DNA of 64,000 nt. Origin: Aequoribacter sp049615385 (GTDB taxonomy: Bacteria > Pseudomonadota > Gammaproteobacteria > Pseudomonadales > Halieaceae). Below the pieces are notes generated by a model. That model had not been told where the DNA came from. It worked only from the letters and a program-made list of their open reading frames with translations, and searched no databases. The translations under genes and the position numbers were made by a program. The first letter of the stretch is position 1; every line of letters starts with the position of its first letter. Positions 8,747 to 18,708 of this stretch are shown one piece after another. The stretch lies in assembly GCF_049615385.1 (NCBI RefSeq), contig NZ_JBMZFL010000005.1; one strand, written 5' to 3'.

Positions 8747-9197
8747 TGGCCACCCCTTGCAAAAAATACCGTTCGTAGTGCGCTTGAGACAGCTGAAAAT
8801 ACTCTTCATCGACTTCATCGCGCAGTTGCTTCAAACTTTGATCCCGACACCACGGAAGAACGGCGAATCCAAATAGCGATGGATCAGTAATTTGATTCGC
8901 GCCGGCTTTCAAGATCGCAAAAACCCAACACAGCGGCGCGTGCGCATCGTCGTAGCGAATCAGCTGCAACTCCAGCTGGGCTTTGAGCACGGCCTCGTCG
9001 ACCACCTCGAAACGGTTTGCCATGCACTGAGCCAAAAACTGTGCAAGACGACTATCGACGATACGCTTTTGTTGCACCGAGTAACCGTTCCAATCTACCA
9101 CCTCGTGCACGAATCGTTTGCAACCGCGGCAGACAAGATCACCGATACCGGTCGAGCAAACACCAATGCAGGGAGTTTTGACGGGGCGATCTAACAT
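8739..9197 (-). CDS. DUF1289 domain protein
   Basis: 152 residues. The N-terminus carries the DUF1289 signature PCIGVCSTG...CRGCKRF with four cysteines (Cys10, Cys14, Cys23, Cys26), a likely metal or Fe-S site. The usual DUF1289 protein is only 60-80 residues; this one continues into a roughly 90-residue tail with no recognised domain. The WNGYSVQQKRIVDSRLAQF stretch is part of the family core. It overlaps miaE by 8 nt and is probably co-expressed with it. Function of the family is not established. Confidence 0.8.
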   Translation of the reverse strand: MLDRPVKTPCIGVCSTGIGDLVCRGCKRFVHEVVDWNGYSVQQKRIVDSRLAQFLAQCMANRFEVVDEAVLKAQLELQLIRYDDAHAPLCWVFAILKAGANQITDPSLFGFAVLPWCRDQSLKQLRDEVDEEYFQLSQAHYERYFLQGVASE

Positions 9198-9399
9198 GGG
9201 TAAGTATGTTCCGAAGGTAAAAGCGCAATACTAGGGAATCACAAACCGTTTGCCAAACGCATTGCGCATAAATCGACTTCACTATTGCTCAAATGAATAC
9301 ATGCTATAGAAGGCTGCGAATTCCCCCTCGTAGCCGCTTGCGGTATACTGGCGCGCGAAAATATTAAACCCTTTATGGACCACCACCAAGGAGTCGAAC

Positions 9400-12012
9400 G
9401 TGTTAGAAGCCTATCGCGCCCACGTTGCTGAACGTGCAGCAGAAAATATCCCACCAAAGCCTTTAAACGCAGAACAGGTTGCGGACCTAGTTGAATTATT
9501 AAAGGCACCACCAGCCGGCGAAGAAGACTTTTTGGTTGAGTTAATTAGCACACGTGTGCCACCCGGTGTCGACGAAGCAGCTTACGTCAAAGCGGCCTTC
9601 TTAAGTGCAATCGTAAAGGGCGAAGCCGAATCTCCGCTAATCAGCAAGGCCGAGGCGGTGAAACTGCTGGGCAACATGCACGGCGGCTACAACATCGAAA
9701 CCTTGGTCAACTCACTTAACGATGCAGAGCTGGCAGAGCTCGCAGCAGAGCAGCTAAAACACACCCTACTTATGTTCGACGCGTTCCACGATGTCGAAGA
9801 ACTCGCCAAGGGCGGCAATAACCACGCTCAGGCAGTCATGCAATCTTGGGCAGACGGCGAATGGTTTACCTCGCGCGATGAGGTTGCCGAGTCAATCAAA
9901 GTCGCCGTATTTAAAGTCACTGGCGAAACCAATACCGACGATTTATCACCCGCACCCGACGCTTGGTCGCGCCCTGACATTCCCCTTCACGCGCGCGCCA
10001 TGTACAAAATGACCCGCGACGGTTTGAGCCCCGAAGAGCACGGTGTCGTTGGCCCGATGAGCCAAATTGACGAGATCAAAGCCAAAGGCCTTCCCGTTGC
10101 GTTTGTGGGCGATGTCGTGGGCACGGGCTCATCGCGTAAATCAGCAACCAACAGCGTGCTGTGGTTCTTTGGTGACGATATTAACGGTGTACCCAACAAG
10201 CGCGCTGGCGGTATCTGTATCGGCAGCAAAGTGGCCCCTATTTTCTACAACACCATGGAAGATGCTGGCGCGTTGGTATTCGAAGCTCCTGTTGATGAGT
10301 TAACTATGGGCGATGTCATCGAAATTCGCCCGTACGAAGGCAAAATCTTAAGCGAAGACGGACGCGTCCTAAGTGAATTCGAACTAAAATCTCAGGTACT
10401 GCTCGATGAAGTTCGCGCTGGTGGGCGTATTAACCTGATCATTGGCCGCGGTTTAACCACCAAAGCCCGTGAGTCATTAGGACTGCCCCGCACCGACTTG
10501 TTCCGTACGCCCGATCAGCCCGAAGATACAGGCAAAGGTTACACTTTGGCGCAAAAAATGGTGGGCAAAGCCTGCGGTACCGATGGCATTCGCCCCGGTA
10601 CCTACTGCGAACCCCGTATGACGACAGTGGGCTCTCAGGATACGACTGGCCCCATGACTCGCGACGAGCTAAAAGACCTGGCGTGTCTGGGTTTCTCTGC
10701 GGATTTGACCATGCAGTCGTTTTGTCACACGGCCGCCTACCCGAAACCCGTCGATATTGAAACTCAGCACACGTTGCCTGACTTTATTATGACCCGTGGT
10801 GGCGTATCATTGCGCCCCGGCGACGGTATTATTCACTCATGGTTGAACCGCATGTTGTTGCCCGACACAGTAGGCACCGGCGGTGACTCACACACCCGCT
10901 TCCCCATGGGCGTATCATTCCCAGCGGGTTCTGGTTTGGTCGCGTTCGCTGCGGCGACTGGCGTTATGCCATTAGACATGCCTGAGTCGGTACTGGTGCG
11001 CTTTAAGGGTGAAATGCAACCTGGTATCACCCTGCGTGATTTGGTGCACGCCATCCCCTACTACGCGATTCAACAAGGTTTGCTCACCGTCGAGAAAAAG
11101 GGCAAGAAGAACATCTTCTCCGGCCGCATCCTCGAAATTGAAGGTCTGCGCCACTTAACCGTAGAGCAAGCCTTTGAATTGTCGGACGCATCTGCAGAGC
11201 GCTCAGCAGGCGGATGTACGATTGATCTGTCTGAAGAATCAGTCGCCGAATACCTGCGCTCTAACATTGTCTTGTTGCGCTCAATGATCGCCGACGGTTA
11301 TGGCGACCCACGCACGCTTGAGCGTCGTGCACGCGCAATGGAAGAATGGCTGGCAAACCCATCGTTAATGCGGGCTGATGCCGATGCACAATACGCCGCA
11401 GTCATCGAAATCGATCTGAACGAAGTCAAAGAACCCATCGTTTGTGCCCCTAATGACCCAGACGATGCACGTTTGCTGTCTGAGGTAGCTGGCGATTCGG
11501 TTAACGAAGTCTTCATTGGTAGCTGTATGACTAACATCGGCCACTTCCGCGCCGCAGGTAAGTTACTCGATGCGCATAAAGGTGCGATGGCAACTCGCTT
11601 GTGGCTGGCGCCACCGACCAAAATGGACGAGCACCAGCTGATGGAAGAAGGTTATTACAACATCTTCGGCCGCGCTGGGGCACGCATGGAAATGCCTGGC
11701 TGCTCGCTGTGCATGGGTAACCAAGCACGCGTAGCGCCAAATTCAACCGTTTTGTCGACCTCGACGCGTAACTTCCCGAATCGTTTAGGTGATGGTGCCA
11801 ATGTTTACCTTACCTCTGCAGAATTGGCGGCCATTGGTGCGATTCTAGGTCGCTTACCCACACCGGCGGAGTATCTGGAATACGCAGACAAGCTAGACTC
11901 GATGTCTTCAGAGATTTATCGCTACATGAACTTTGACCAAATGGCGTCGTTCCTGAAAAGCGCAGAAGACGGTAAGCGCATCGGCGCGGTTCAGATCGAT
12001 CAAGTTGCTTAA
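9400..12012 (+). CDS. acnB: Aconitate hydratase B / 2-methylisocitrate dehydratase
   Basis: 870 residues, the AcnB type with the N-terminal HEAT-like domain, swivel domain (GDVVGTGSSRKSATNS) and catalytic domains. It converts citrate to isocitrate in the TCA cycle and can act in the methylcitrate cycle. The [4Fe-4S] cysteines are Cys709 (GSCMTN) and Cys768/Cys771 (PGCSLCMGN). Substrate-site segments such as TVGTGGDSHTRFP are intact. It starts at GTG 9400, supported by AAGGAG 8 nt upstream. It is monocistronic, with a strong terminator after the stop. Confidence 0.98.
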   Translation: MLEAYRAHVAERAAENIPPKPLNAEQVADLVELLKAPPAGEEDFLVELISTRVPPGVDEAAYVKAAFLSAIVKGEAESPLISKAEAVKLLGNMHGGYNIETLVNSLNDAELAELAAEQLKHTLLMFDAFHDVEELAKGGNNHAQAVMQSWADGEWFTSRDEVAESIKVAVFKVTGETNTDDLSPAPDAWSRPDIPLHARAMYKMTRDGLSPEEHGVVGPMSQIDEIKAKGLPVAFVGDVVGTGSSRKSATNSVLWFFGDDINGVPNKRAGGICIGSKVAPIFYNTMEDAGALVFEAPVDELTMGDVIEIRPYEGKILSEDGRVLSEFELKSQVLLDEVRAGGRINLIIGRGLTTKARESLGLPRTDLFRTPDQPEDTGKGYTLAQKMVGKACGTDGIRPGTYCEPRMTTVGSQDTTGPMTRDELKDLACLGFSADLTMQSFCHTAAYPKPVDIETQHTLPDFIMTRGGVSLRPGDGIIHSWLNRMLLPDTVGTGGDSHTRFPMGVSFPAGSGLVAFAAATGVMPLDMPESVLVRFKGEMQPGITLRDLVHAIPYYAIQQGLLTVEKKGKKNIFSGRILEIEGLRHLTVEQAFELSDASAERSAGGCTIDLSEESVAEYLRSNIVLLRSMIADGYGDPRTLERRARAMEEWLANPSLMRADADAQYAAVIEIDLNEVKEPIVCAPNDPDDARLLSEVAGDSVNEVFIGSCMTNIGHFRAAGKLLDAHKGAMATRLWLAPPTKMDEHQLMEEGYYNIFGRAGARMEMPGCSLCMGNQARVAPNSTVLSTSTRNFPNRLGDGANVYLTSAELAAIGAILGRLPTPAEYLEYADKLDSMSSEIYRYMNFDQMASFLKSAEDGKRIGAVQIDQVA

Positions 12013-12030
12013 GCCAAATGCAGCTGAACA

Positions 12031-12056
12031 AACCGCCTCTCGAGGCGGTTTTTTTT
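12031..12056 (+). terminator. Intrinsic terminator of acnB
   Basis: AACCGCCT-CTCG-AGGCGGTT followed by a T-run gives an 8-bp GC-rich stem with a U-tract 18 nt after the acnB stop. The tract reaches the stop codon of the convergent tgpA gene. Confidence 0.9.
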
Positions 12057-14013
12057 ATGCCTTAAAGCTTCGTTTACACTCGCGTAGCAAACGCTTTAAG
12101 TCCCTAACGCTAATGTATTGGGCTTTGTTAGGCTGATATTGATAAGCGCTATAGGTGTTTAAGAAGGCATTTGCCGCATTCGCTTTGTTCGAATTTTCCG
12201 CTGAGATGCGGCCTTGCAAATGAGCGAGAGACTCACCGGGCTTGCGGTCAAAACCATGGCGACTCATCAAACTCAAAAAATCTACTAGTACTCGATCCTG
12301 CGGCGTAACATGTGGCCGCTCCGACAACCAGAGACGCAAGGCAAAGGGCAGCATGATCAGGGCCCAAGCACCAGCCAGAGCCAGCGCGTATTTCCATGGT
12401 TCATTGCCCTGAAACAGCCTCGTTAGCAGCGTCGATTGGGTATTGCGGTCAAAACCCAACACCCAACTTTGCCATTCATAACTCAGGGCATCTAGGCGCA
12501 AACGCATGGCGTTAATCAAAGCAATATTTTTAAAATGTAATGCCGATAGCGGGGTGTTCTCGAGGAAACTACCCTCCTCGGCCAGCGCTTGTTCGAGCCC
12601 ATATTCAACGCGATCAGGCGCCACTGCCGCGGTCGGATCTACACGCACCCAACCCTGTCCTTCGAGCCAAACTTCAGACCAGGCATGAGCATCGTATTGG
12701 CGCACAACCACGGCACCCGAGACTGGATTCAACTCGCCACCTTGGTACCCAGTAACCACGCGCGCGGGAATTCCGGCGGCTCGCATCAGCTCGGTAAACG
12801 CGCCGGCGTAATGCTCGCAAAAGCCCCTTTGTGTGGAAAATAAAAATTCATCAACACCGTCTGGTCCCAATATCGGCGGATTGAGAGTGTAATAAAATGG
12901 CTGCTCGCGAAAATACCGAAACACAGCGTCGATATAATCGCGATCGCTGGCTAACTCGCTTCTCCACTGCTGAGCTAAGGCACGTGTCTGTGAGTTTCGT
13001 CCGGGGCTGAGCTGCAATAATCGCGAGCGCTCAAGTGGACGGATCGCATCGAAACGATTATCTCGCGTTGCCAGCAAACGATACCGCGTGTCTGACTTTA
13101 TGTCGGTGCTGGCAAATGCAGTGTTTGATCTTGCAATCAGCGCTTGCATCGACAGAGTTGCCGGTGTCTCAAGCACCGGCAACCAACGCTGTCCGGTAGG
13201 TTCCAGGGTGATAGTCACATCGATCTCTGGACTGAGATCGGGTAAGGAACGCCGAGGCTCTGGCATAGAGGCTCGCCAAGTCTCACCGACCTGGCGGTCC
13301 AGCACCAAAGCACGCCAATACAACTCCCGATTCGGTGGAACAGGGCCCGAAAATTCGGCGCGAAACGCCAAGGCTGCTGAGCGGCTTAAATTGGCAATAT
13401 CGCCAGGGTTCATCCGATCACTAACCCCTGTGACACCGCCAGAGGATTGCAGTGGCACGGCCCAGAAGGGCTCCAAGCGCGGAAAAATAAAAAATAAGAC
13501 CAACATCAATGGGATCGCTTGCGCTAATACAGTGCTCGACTGCTGCAAGGCGCGCCGCAATAGCCCAGGCTGTGTACCACAGTTAACCGCAACCAGTACG
13601 GCAGTAATCCACCAAACTTCAGCGATTCCAAGAAAGGTGGCAAACAAACTTTGACTGAATAAAAATTGCGCCGCGACGATAAAATACGCCACTAAAATCA
13701 AGATCAACGTGTCGCGCACCGCAACAAGCTCGGTGACTTTTAGGGCAAACGCTAATAACAATAGAGCCACCATGGGCTCGAGACCTTTCCAAGAACCCAT
13801 GTCCCAACCCAAAGCGCCAACAGAGACAACCACCAACAGCACTTTAACCCAAGCTTTAGGGTAGTTCGCTCTACCCAAATACGCTCCGTAGCGCCAAGCA
13901 CCCGCAAGCAAATACACGCCGATTAGCCAATTTGGTACAACCTCCAATAGGGGCACCAGTAGCACGGGCATCAGTCCGAAAATCATTAATAACACTGCGC
14001 GAGGAATTAACAT
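12055..14013 (-). CDS. tgpA: TgpA-type membrane transglutaminase-like protein
   Basis: 652 residues. The N-terminal 180 or so residues form several membrane segments (DUF3488). A large periplasmic part holds a transglutaminase fold whose catalytic triad is visible as Cys399 (RGFCEHYAGAF), His443 (YDAHAWSEVW) and Asp459 (RVDPTAA). One more membrane helix (about 545-565) leads to a C-terminal DUF4129-like cytoplasmic tail. This is the architecture of Pseudomonas aeruginosa TgpA, an essential inner-membrane protein. Start ATG 14013 overlaps the DUF58 stop as TAATG. The moxR-DUF58-tgpA order is conserved widely, suggesting a joint chaperone/envelope role, though the substrate is unknown. Confidence 0.9.
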   Translation of the reverse strand: MLIPRAVLLMIFGLMPVLLVPLLEVVPNWLIGVYLLAGAWRYGAYLGRANYPKAWVKVLLVVVSVGALGWDMGSWKGLEPMVALLLLAFALKVTELVAVRDTLILILVAYFIVAAQFLFSQSLFATFLGIAEVWWITAVLVAVNCGTQPGLLRRALQQSSTVLAQAIPLMLVLFFIFPRLEPFWAVPLQSSGGVTGVSDRMNPGDIANLSRSAALAFRAEFSGPVPPNRELYWRALVLDRQVGETWRASMPEPRRSLPDLSPEIDVTITLEPTGQRWLPVLETPATLSMQALIARSNTAFASTDIKSDTRYRLLATRDNRFDAIRPLERSRLLQLSPGRNSQTRALAQQWRSELASDRDYIDAVFRYFREQPFYYTLNPPILGPDGVDEFLFSTQRGFCEHYAGAFTELMRAAGIPARVVTGYQGGELNPVSGAVVVRQYDAHAWSEVWLEGQGWVRVDPTAAVAPDRVEYGLEQALAEEGSFLENTPLSALHFKNIALINAMRLRLDALSYEWQSWVLGFDRNTQSTLLTRLFQGNEPWKYALALAGAWALIMLPFALRLWLSERPHVTPQDRVLVDFLSLMSRHGFDRKPGESLAHLQGRISAENSNKANAANAFLNTYSAYQYQPNKAQYISVRDLKRLLRECKRSFKA

Positions 14014-14981
14014 TACGATGCCTCCTCAGCCAAACGGTATAAGGCCAAAGCTTGCAAGCACTGAGCGCGGTGCTCATGGCCGCGGGCCGGTGTGACCTGC
14101 TGATCCGGTAGCTGCAGACCAAATAACTTATCTTGCTCGGACAATATCAGCACCCTATGGCACATGGCGCTCAAGCGCTGCTCGATGGTCCCAACGTAAT
14201 GGTCCCACAGAACCCAGGATTCATTCTCTTGTTGCAAGGCCTGTTCTCGGGTTTGTAAGGGTTGTCCCTTCGCGAGCGTTGCCCAGTGAATATGCTTGCG
14301 ATGATCCCCCGCTCGATAAGGTCGAAAGCCATCTAGTTCTTGCGTCGTGGTACTGCCCAGCGGGCGCGTCTCACCTTGCCCCGCCCCGTCAGTCATGATC
14401 ACAGCATCAATGGGCCGCGGATACACCAAGGCTCGCGCATCAAGCCAGGCATAAGCCCAACACCGAAACAAACCAAAGGGCGCACTAGACGACAAAGTCA
14501 GCCTCTCGGGCTTACACCAGCCGCGTTGAGTCGTGGGCTCTGACCAAAGCAACCTGACCAAGGTCTCGCCTACCGTAGCAACGCTCTGACTGTCGCCATG
14601 CGTTGTGCGCACAGCAAGCTGCAAGGCGTGCTTGTTTCTGCCCGCTTGCAGCGCCAACTCAAACTGGGCAGTGCTTCCCGCAAATACCGAGGCGGTAGCG
14701 CGTGCTGAGAGCTGCAGACCGGCCATATTTTGATAGGTGTGCCAGGTGGCCAGCAAGAACACGGTCGCTAACCAAAACGTTAATCCGTAGATTAGGTTGT
14801 TCTGATAATTAATGCCCGCTACTAGAAGCACCAACAACAACAGTAAGAACACGAAGCCGCCGCGCGTTGGCAGAATATAAATACTCTTTTGCGTCAGTGT
14901 AAGACTCGCCTGACGCGGACTTCGACTCGCAAAAAATTGTTGCCAGCGTGCCTGCCATCGAGTCCGCAGCGACGAGAACAT
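14013..14981 (-). CDS. DUF58 domain protein
   Basis: 322 residues. Two membrane helices near the N-terminus (about residues 37-80, including FVFLLLLLVLLVAGI) precede a cytosolic part with the DUF58 signature GFRPYRAGDHRKHIHWATLA (about 225-245). DUF58 proteins form units with MoxR ATPases and transglutaminase-like membrane proteins, which is the arrangement here. The domain is VWA-like. The DUF58 gene begins 7 nt after moxR and its stop is fused to the tgpA start. No function is established beyond the link to MoxR-type remodelling. Confidence 0.88.
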   Translation of the reverse strand: MFSSLRTRWQARWQQFFASRSPRQASLTLTQKSIYILPTRGGFVFLLLLLVLLVAGINYQNNLIYGLTFWLATVFLLATWHTYQNMAGLQLSARATASVFAGSTAQFELALQAGRNKHALQLAVRTTHGDSQSVATVGETLVRLLWSEPTTQRGWCKPERLTLSSSAPFGLFRCWAYAWLDARALVYPRPIDAVIMTDGAGQGETRPLGSTTTQELDGFRPYRAGDHRKHIHWATLAKGQPLQTREQALQQENESWVLWDHYVGTIEQRLSAMCHRVLILSEQDKLFGLQLPDQQVTPARGHEHRAQCLQALALYRLAEEAS

Positions 14982-14988
14982 GCTGCCG

Positions 14989-15924
14989 CTATGCCTGCCT
15001 TAATACGTTTACGGTGGCTAGCAGAGCACGCACGATTTGCCGACTGCCGCTAGCTGACCCCGCGGCCGGCACCAAGCGATGCCCTGCCACAGCCGGAAAC
15101 ACGGCCTGCACGTCATCTGGAAGGATATATTTCCGACCTTCAAGGTAGGCCCAGGCTTTGGATGCTTCAAGAAGCGCCAAAGCCCCTCGCGGAGACAACC
15201 CCAAGGCGCAGTCAGGATGATTACGGGTGGCTTGCACTAAACGACTCACATAATGCAGAACATCATCGGTCGCACTGACCTGACCCACCTCCGCTTGAAG
15301 TGCTTGCAAACCCTCGGTATCGGTCAAAGGGGTCATCGTCTTGGGCAGTTGTTGTCGGTCGCGCCCGACGACACGCTGAAACAAAGCGAGCTCTGAGTCC
15401 TTGTCGGGGTAGCCCAAGGTCATTCGAATTAAAAAACGATCCAGCTGCGATTCAGGCAAAGGATACGTCCCCATTTGCTCACTGGGGTTTTGTGTGGCAA
15501 TCACAATAAAGGGCTCGGGCAGAGCACGGGTTTCACCATCGATCGACACCTGCCCTTCGGCCATCGCTTCTAGCAAGGCGCTTTGTGTGCGCGGAGTGGC
15601 GCGGTTGATCTCATCAGCCAACAGCACCTGAGAAAATACGGGGCCTTGATGAAACTCAAACCGGTTTTCGCGCGCATCAAAGACCGACAAGCCTAAAATA
15701 TCCGCAGGCAACAAGTCGCTAGTGAACTGTACCCGAGCGTATTGCAAACCAAGAGATTGTGCCAAGCTGTGGGCTAAAGTGGTTTTACCCATACCGGGTA
15801 GATCTTCAATCAGGATATGCCCACGGGCCAGGATGGCGCACAGGGCGAGCTTTATGGCCTCTGACTTACCCAGTAGACGCTGCGCGATGGCATCGTGAAC
15901 CTCGGCGAGGATAGGATTAAGCAT
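14989..15924 (-). CDS. MoxR family AAA+ ATPase
   Basis: 311 residues, the standard MoxR length. Walker A is GMGKTTLAHS. Walker B and the following loop are LLADEINRATPRTQSALLEA, and the AAA_lid domain ends in ...DDVQAVFPAVAGHRL. MoxR ATPases act as chaperones that insert metal or remodel partner VWA/DUF58 proteins. ATG 15924 has a GAGAGAGGT ribosome site. First gene of the moxR-DUF58-tgpA unit, 18 nt after metZ, so read-through from the purF-metZ transcript is likely. Confidence 0.92.
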   Translation of the reverse strand: MLNPILAEVHDAIAQRLLGKSEAIKLALCAILARGHILIEDLPGMGKTTLAHSLAQSLGLQYARVQFTSDLLPADILGLSVFDARENRFEFHQGPVFSQVLLADEINRATPRTQSALLEAMAEGQVSIDGETRALPEPFIVIATQNPSEQMGTYPLPESQLDRFLIRMTLGYPDKDSELALFQRVVGRDRQQLPKTMTPLTDTEGLQALQAEVGQVSATDDVLHYVSRLVQATRNHPDCALGLSPRGALALLEASKAWAYLEGRKYILPDDVQAVFPAVAGHRLVPAAGSASGSRQIVRALLATVNVLRQA

Positions 15925-15942
15925 GTTACCTCTCTCATCACA

Positions 15943-17142
15943 CTATCCTGCCAATATACACGATAAACCGTGCTTCAGATCATCCTGAATATCTTTTAGT
16001 GACTCCAAACCAACGGAGATACGGATTAAATTCTCAGTAATACCGGCCGCGTCCCGCTCTTGATCGCTCAGACGACCATGGGTCGTTGTCGCTGGATGCA
16101 CGATCGTCGTTTTCGCATCGCCTAGGTTTGCCGTTAAGCTCAGCCAACGCACCCCATTTATGCAGGCCCAGGCCGCCTCACGCCCGCCTTTTACCGTAAA
16201 ACTTAACACCCCGCCAAATCCGGTTTGCTGCGTAGCAGCTAACGCGTGCCCTGGGTGATTCTTTAAGCCAGCGTAGTTGACCGATGTCACCTGATCTTGC
16301 CGCAACAACCACTCGGCCAAGCCCTGAGCATTGGCACAATGGCGTTCCATGCGCAGGCTGAGAGTCTCTAATCCTTTCAGAAAGACCCAGGCGTTGAAAG
16401 GGCTCATGGTCGGCCCACAGGTACGCAAAAAAGCCCGAACTTCGGCCATATCTGCATGCGTACCCACAACAGCACCACCGAGTGTGCGCCCCTGCCCGTC
16501 AAGGTATTTGGTGGCCGAATGAATCACCAAATCCGCGCCGTGCAGCAATGGCTGCTGCAGAGCTGGCGTGCAAAAACAGTTATCCACCGCCAAACGCGCA
16601 CCAACACGTTTGGCCAAATTGGCAAAGGCACGAATGTCAGCTACGCGACACAAAGGGTTCGAGGGTGTTTCCAGAAACAGTAGTTTGGTCTTCTCGTTGG
16701 CTGCGGCCTCCCACGCACCCATGTCGCCAAGAGGCAGGTAGTGGGTTTTCACACCGAACTTGACCATATACTTCGAGAACAGACCCGTGGTAGACCCAAA
16801 CACATCGGCAGAGCACAATACTTCATCACCGGCTGACAAAAACGCCATGCAGGTAGCCAGTATGGCCGCCATGCCGGACGAGGTCGCAACCGCCTCTTCC
16901 CCACCTTCTAGAGCGGCCAAACGCGACTCGAATAGGTTCACCGTTGGGTTGGTGTAGCGAGCATATACCGGGCCCTCGGCCTCACCACGAAAGCGCGCTG
17001 CGGCATCTTCAGCACTATCAAAAATGTAGCTCGAGGTCAGATATATAGGCTCGCTATGCTCACCGTGCTGGCTGCGCTCGAAACCAGCACGAATCGCGAG
17101 CGTCTCGGCATCGAATTCCGATGGGTCAAATTCAAACGACAC
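15943..17142 (-). CDS. metZ: O-succinylhomoserine sulfhydrylase
   Basis: 399 residues, a Cys/Met-metabolism PLP enzyme of fold type I. It makes homocysteine directly from O-succinylhomoserine and sulfide. The PLP lysine lies in HSATKYLDGQGRTLGGAVVG and the cofactor loop in ATSSGMAAILA. Assignment to MetZ rather than MetB/MetC rests on its place 11 nt after purF, the same order as in Pseudomonas (cvpA-purF-metZ), and on general similarity; cystathionine gamma-synthase remains the nearest alternative. Confidence 0.9.
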   Translation of the reverse strand: MSFEFDPSEFDAETLAIRAGFERSQHGEHSEPIYLTSSYIFDSAEDAAARFRGEAEGPVYARYTNPTVNLFESRLAALEGGEEAVATSSGMAAILATCMAFLSAGDEVLCSADVFGSTTGLFSKYMVKFGVKTHYLPLGDMGAWEAAANEKTKLLFLETPSNPLCRVADIRAFANLAKRVGARLAVDNCFCTPALQQPLLHGADLVIHSATKYLDGQGRTLGGAVVGTHADMAEVRAFLRTCGPTMSPFNAWVFLKGLETLSLRMERHCANAQGLAEWLLRQDQVTSVNYAGLKNHPGHALAATQQTGFGGVLSFTVKGGREAAWACINGVRWLSLTANLGDAKTTIVHPATTTHGRLSDQERDAAGITENLIRISVGLESLKDIQDDLKHGLSCILAG

Positions 17143-17153
17143 GAGTTGCGCTC

Positions 17154-18680
17154 CTAGGATTGATCATCGTTATGAATACCAATTACCGAACGGCCCGCCG
17201 CCTCCGCTGCACGACGTTCTTCCTGGGCGGAATCGTTGCGGGCATTGTGCACAGATAACAAGTAGGCGTCATCAACATCGCCGGTGACGTAGTTTTTGTT
17301 AAATACCGAGCAGTCAAAGCCGTCAACTTGGGGGTTACCTTCCATCGAACATTTGATCAAATCGTCTAGGTTCTGAAAGACCAACCAATCAGCGCCGATG
17401 GCTTCACAGACTTCCTGTTCGGTGCGATTGTGCGCGATCAGCTCTTCCGCCGAGGGCATATCGATACCGTAAACATTTGGGTAACGTACCGGAGGACAGG
17501 CACTGGCAAAATAAACTTGTTTAGCACCGGCATCACGCGCCATCTGAATAATTTGGCGGCATGTTGTACCACGAACAATCGAGTCGTCGACCAACATGAC
17601 CGTCTTGCCTTCAAACTCCAGAGGTACTGGATTTAACTTTTGGCGCACCGATTTTTTGCGCTCGTTTTGGCCAGGCATAATGAACGTTCGGCCGATGTAG
17701 CGATTCTTCATGAAGCCTTCGCGGAACTTAATACCCAATTCATGGGCCATCGCTTGGGCGGCAATACGGCTGGTATCCGGGATGGGAATCACCACATCAA
17801 TCTCATGATCAGGACGCAAATCCATGACTTTTTTTGCCAGAGCCTCGCCCTGACGCATCCGAGTTTTGTATACCGAAATGCCGTCCATCATGGAATCTGG
17901 GCGAGCGAAGTACACGTGCTCAAAAATACAAGGCAACAGTTTAGGTTTAGCCGCACACTGCCGACGAAAGAGCTCGCCTTTTTCGGATATATAGACGGCC
18001 TCGCCCGGGGCTACGTCGTCAATGAGCTCAAAGCCAAGTACATCAAGGGCAACACTCTCCGAGGCCAGCATGTACTCCTTGCCTTCGGATGTCTCGCGCT
18101 GACCCAACACCAAGGGACGAATACCCCAAGGGTCTCTAAAGCCCACGATGCCGTAATTGACGATTAAAGCGATGGCGGCATAACCCCCTACACAGCGCCG
18201 ATGCACACCCGCCACCGCGGCAAAAATATCCTCTGCACTTGGGAACAATTGTCGCTGAACCTGAAGCTCATGCGCGAAGACATTCAACAACACCTCGGAA
18301 TCACTGTCGGTGTTCAAATGACGCAAATCACTCTGAAACATCTCGTGAGTGAGCTTAGCCGAATTTGTTAAGTTACCATTGTGTGCCAAGGCGATACCGT
18401 AAGGCGAATTCACGTAAAACGGTTGGGCTAAGGCCGGACCACTGCTCCCAGCTGTTGGGTAGCGTACGTGGCCTATACCCACAGCACCACGCAAACGCTG
18501 CATGTGATGCTGACGAAATACATCACGAACCAAACCTTCTGATTTGCGCTGGGTAAAACGGCCTTGGTAGGAAGTCATGATACCCGCGGCATCTTGGCCC
18601 CGGTGCTGAAGCACAGTTAATGCATCATAGATATCAGGCGCAACATCACGCTTGCCAACAATACCCGCTAATCCACACAT
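17154..18680 (-). CDS. purF: Amidophosphoribosyltransferase
   Basis: 508 residues. PurF makes 5-phosphoribosylamine from PRPP and glutamine, the committed step of purine synthesis. The N-terminal nucleophile Cys2 is present (MCGLAGIVG). The PRPP-binding loop is VMLVDDSIVRGTT and the glutamine-domain segments RHRGQDAAGI-like and GIGHVRYPTAG are clear. It follows cvpA by 28 nt, the classic cvpA-purF pair. Confidence 0.98.
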   Translation of the reverse strand: MCGLAGIVGKRDVAPDIYDALTVLQHRGQDAAGIMTSYQGRFTQRKSEGLVRDVFRQHHMQRLRGAVGIGHVRYPTAGSSGPALAQPFYVNSPYGIALAHNGNLTNSAKLTHEMFQSDLRHLNTDSDSEVLLNVFAHELQVQRQLFPSAEDIFAAVAGVHRRCVGGYAAIALIVNYGIVGFRDPWGIRPLVLGQRETSEGKEYMLASESVALDVLGFELIDDVAPGEAVYISEKGELFRRQCAAKPKLLPCIFEHVYFARPDSMMDGISVYKTRMRQGEALAKKVMDLRPDHEIDVVIPIPDTSRIAAQAMAHELGIKFREGFMKNRYIGRTFIMPGQNERKKSVRQKLNPVPLEFEGKTVMLVDDSIVRGTTCRQIIQMARDAGAKQVYFASACPPVRYPNVYGIDMPSAEELIAHNRTEQEVCEAIGADWLVFQNLDDLIKCSMEGNPQVDGFDCSVFNKNYVTGDVDDAYLLSVHNARNDSAQEERRAAEAAGRSVIGIHNDDQS

Positions 18681-18708
18681 AGTTGTTTCCCAATAATATT
18701 TTTAAGGT

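Noticed and set aside
13088..13654. Plus-strand 188-codon frame
   Set aside because: Antisense to tgpA, whose catalytic motifs are clear.
17640..18167. Plus-strand 175-codon frame
   Set aside because: Antisense to purF with no start signals.
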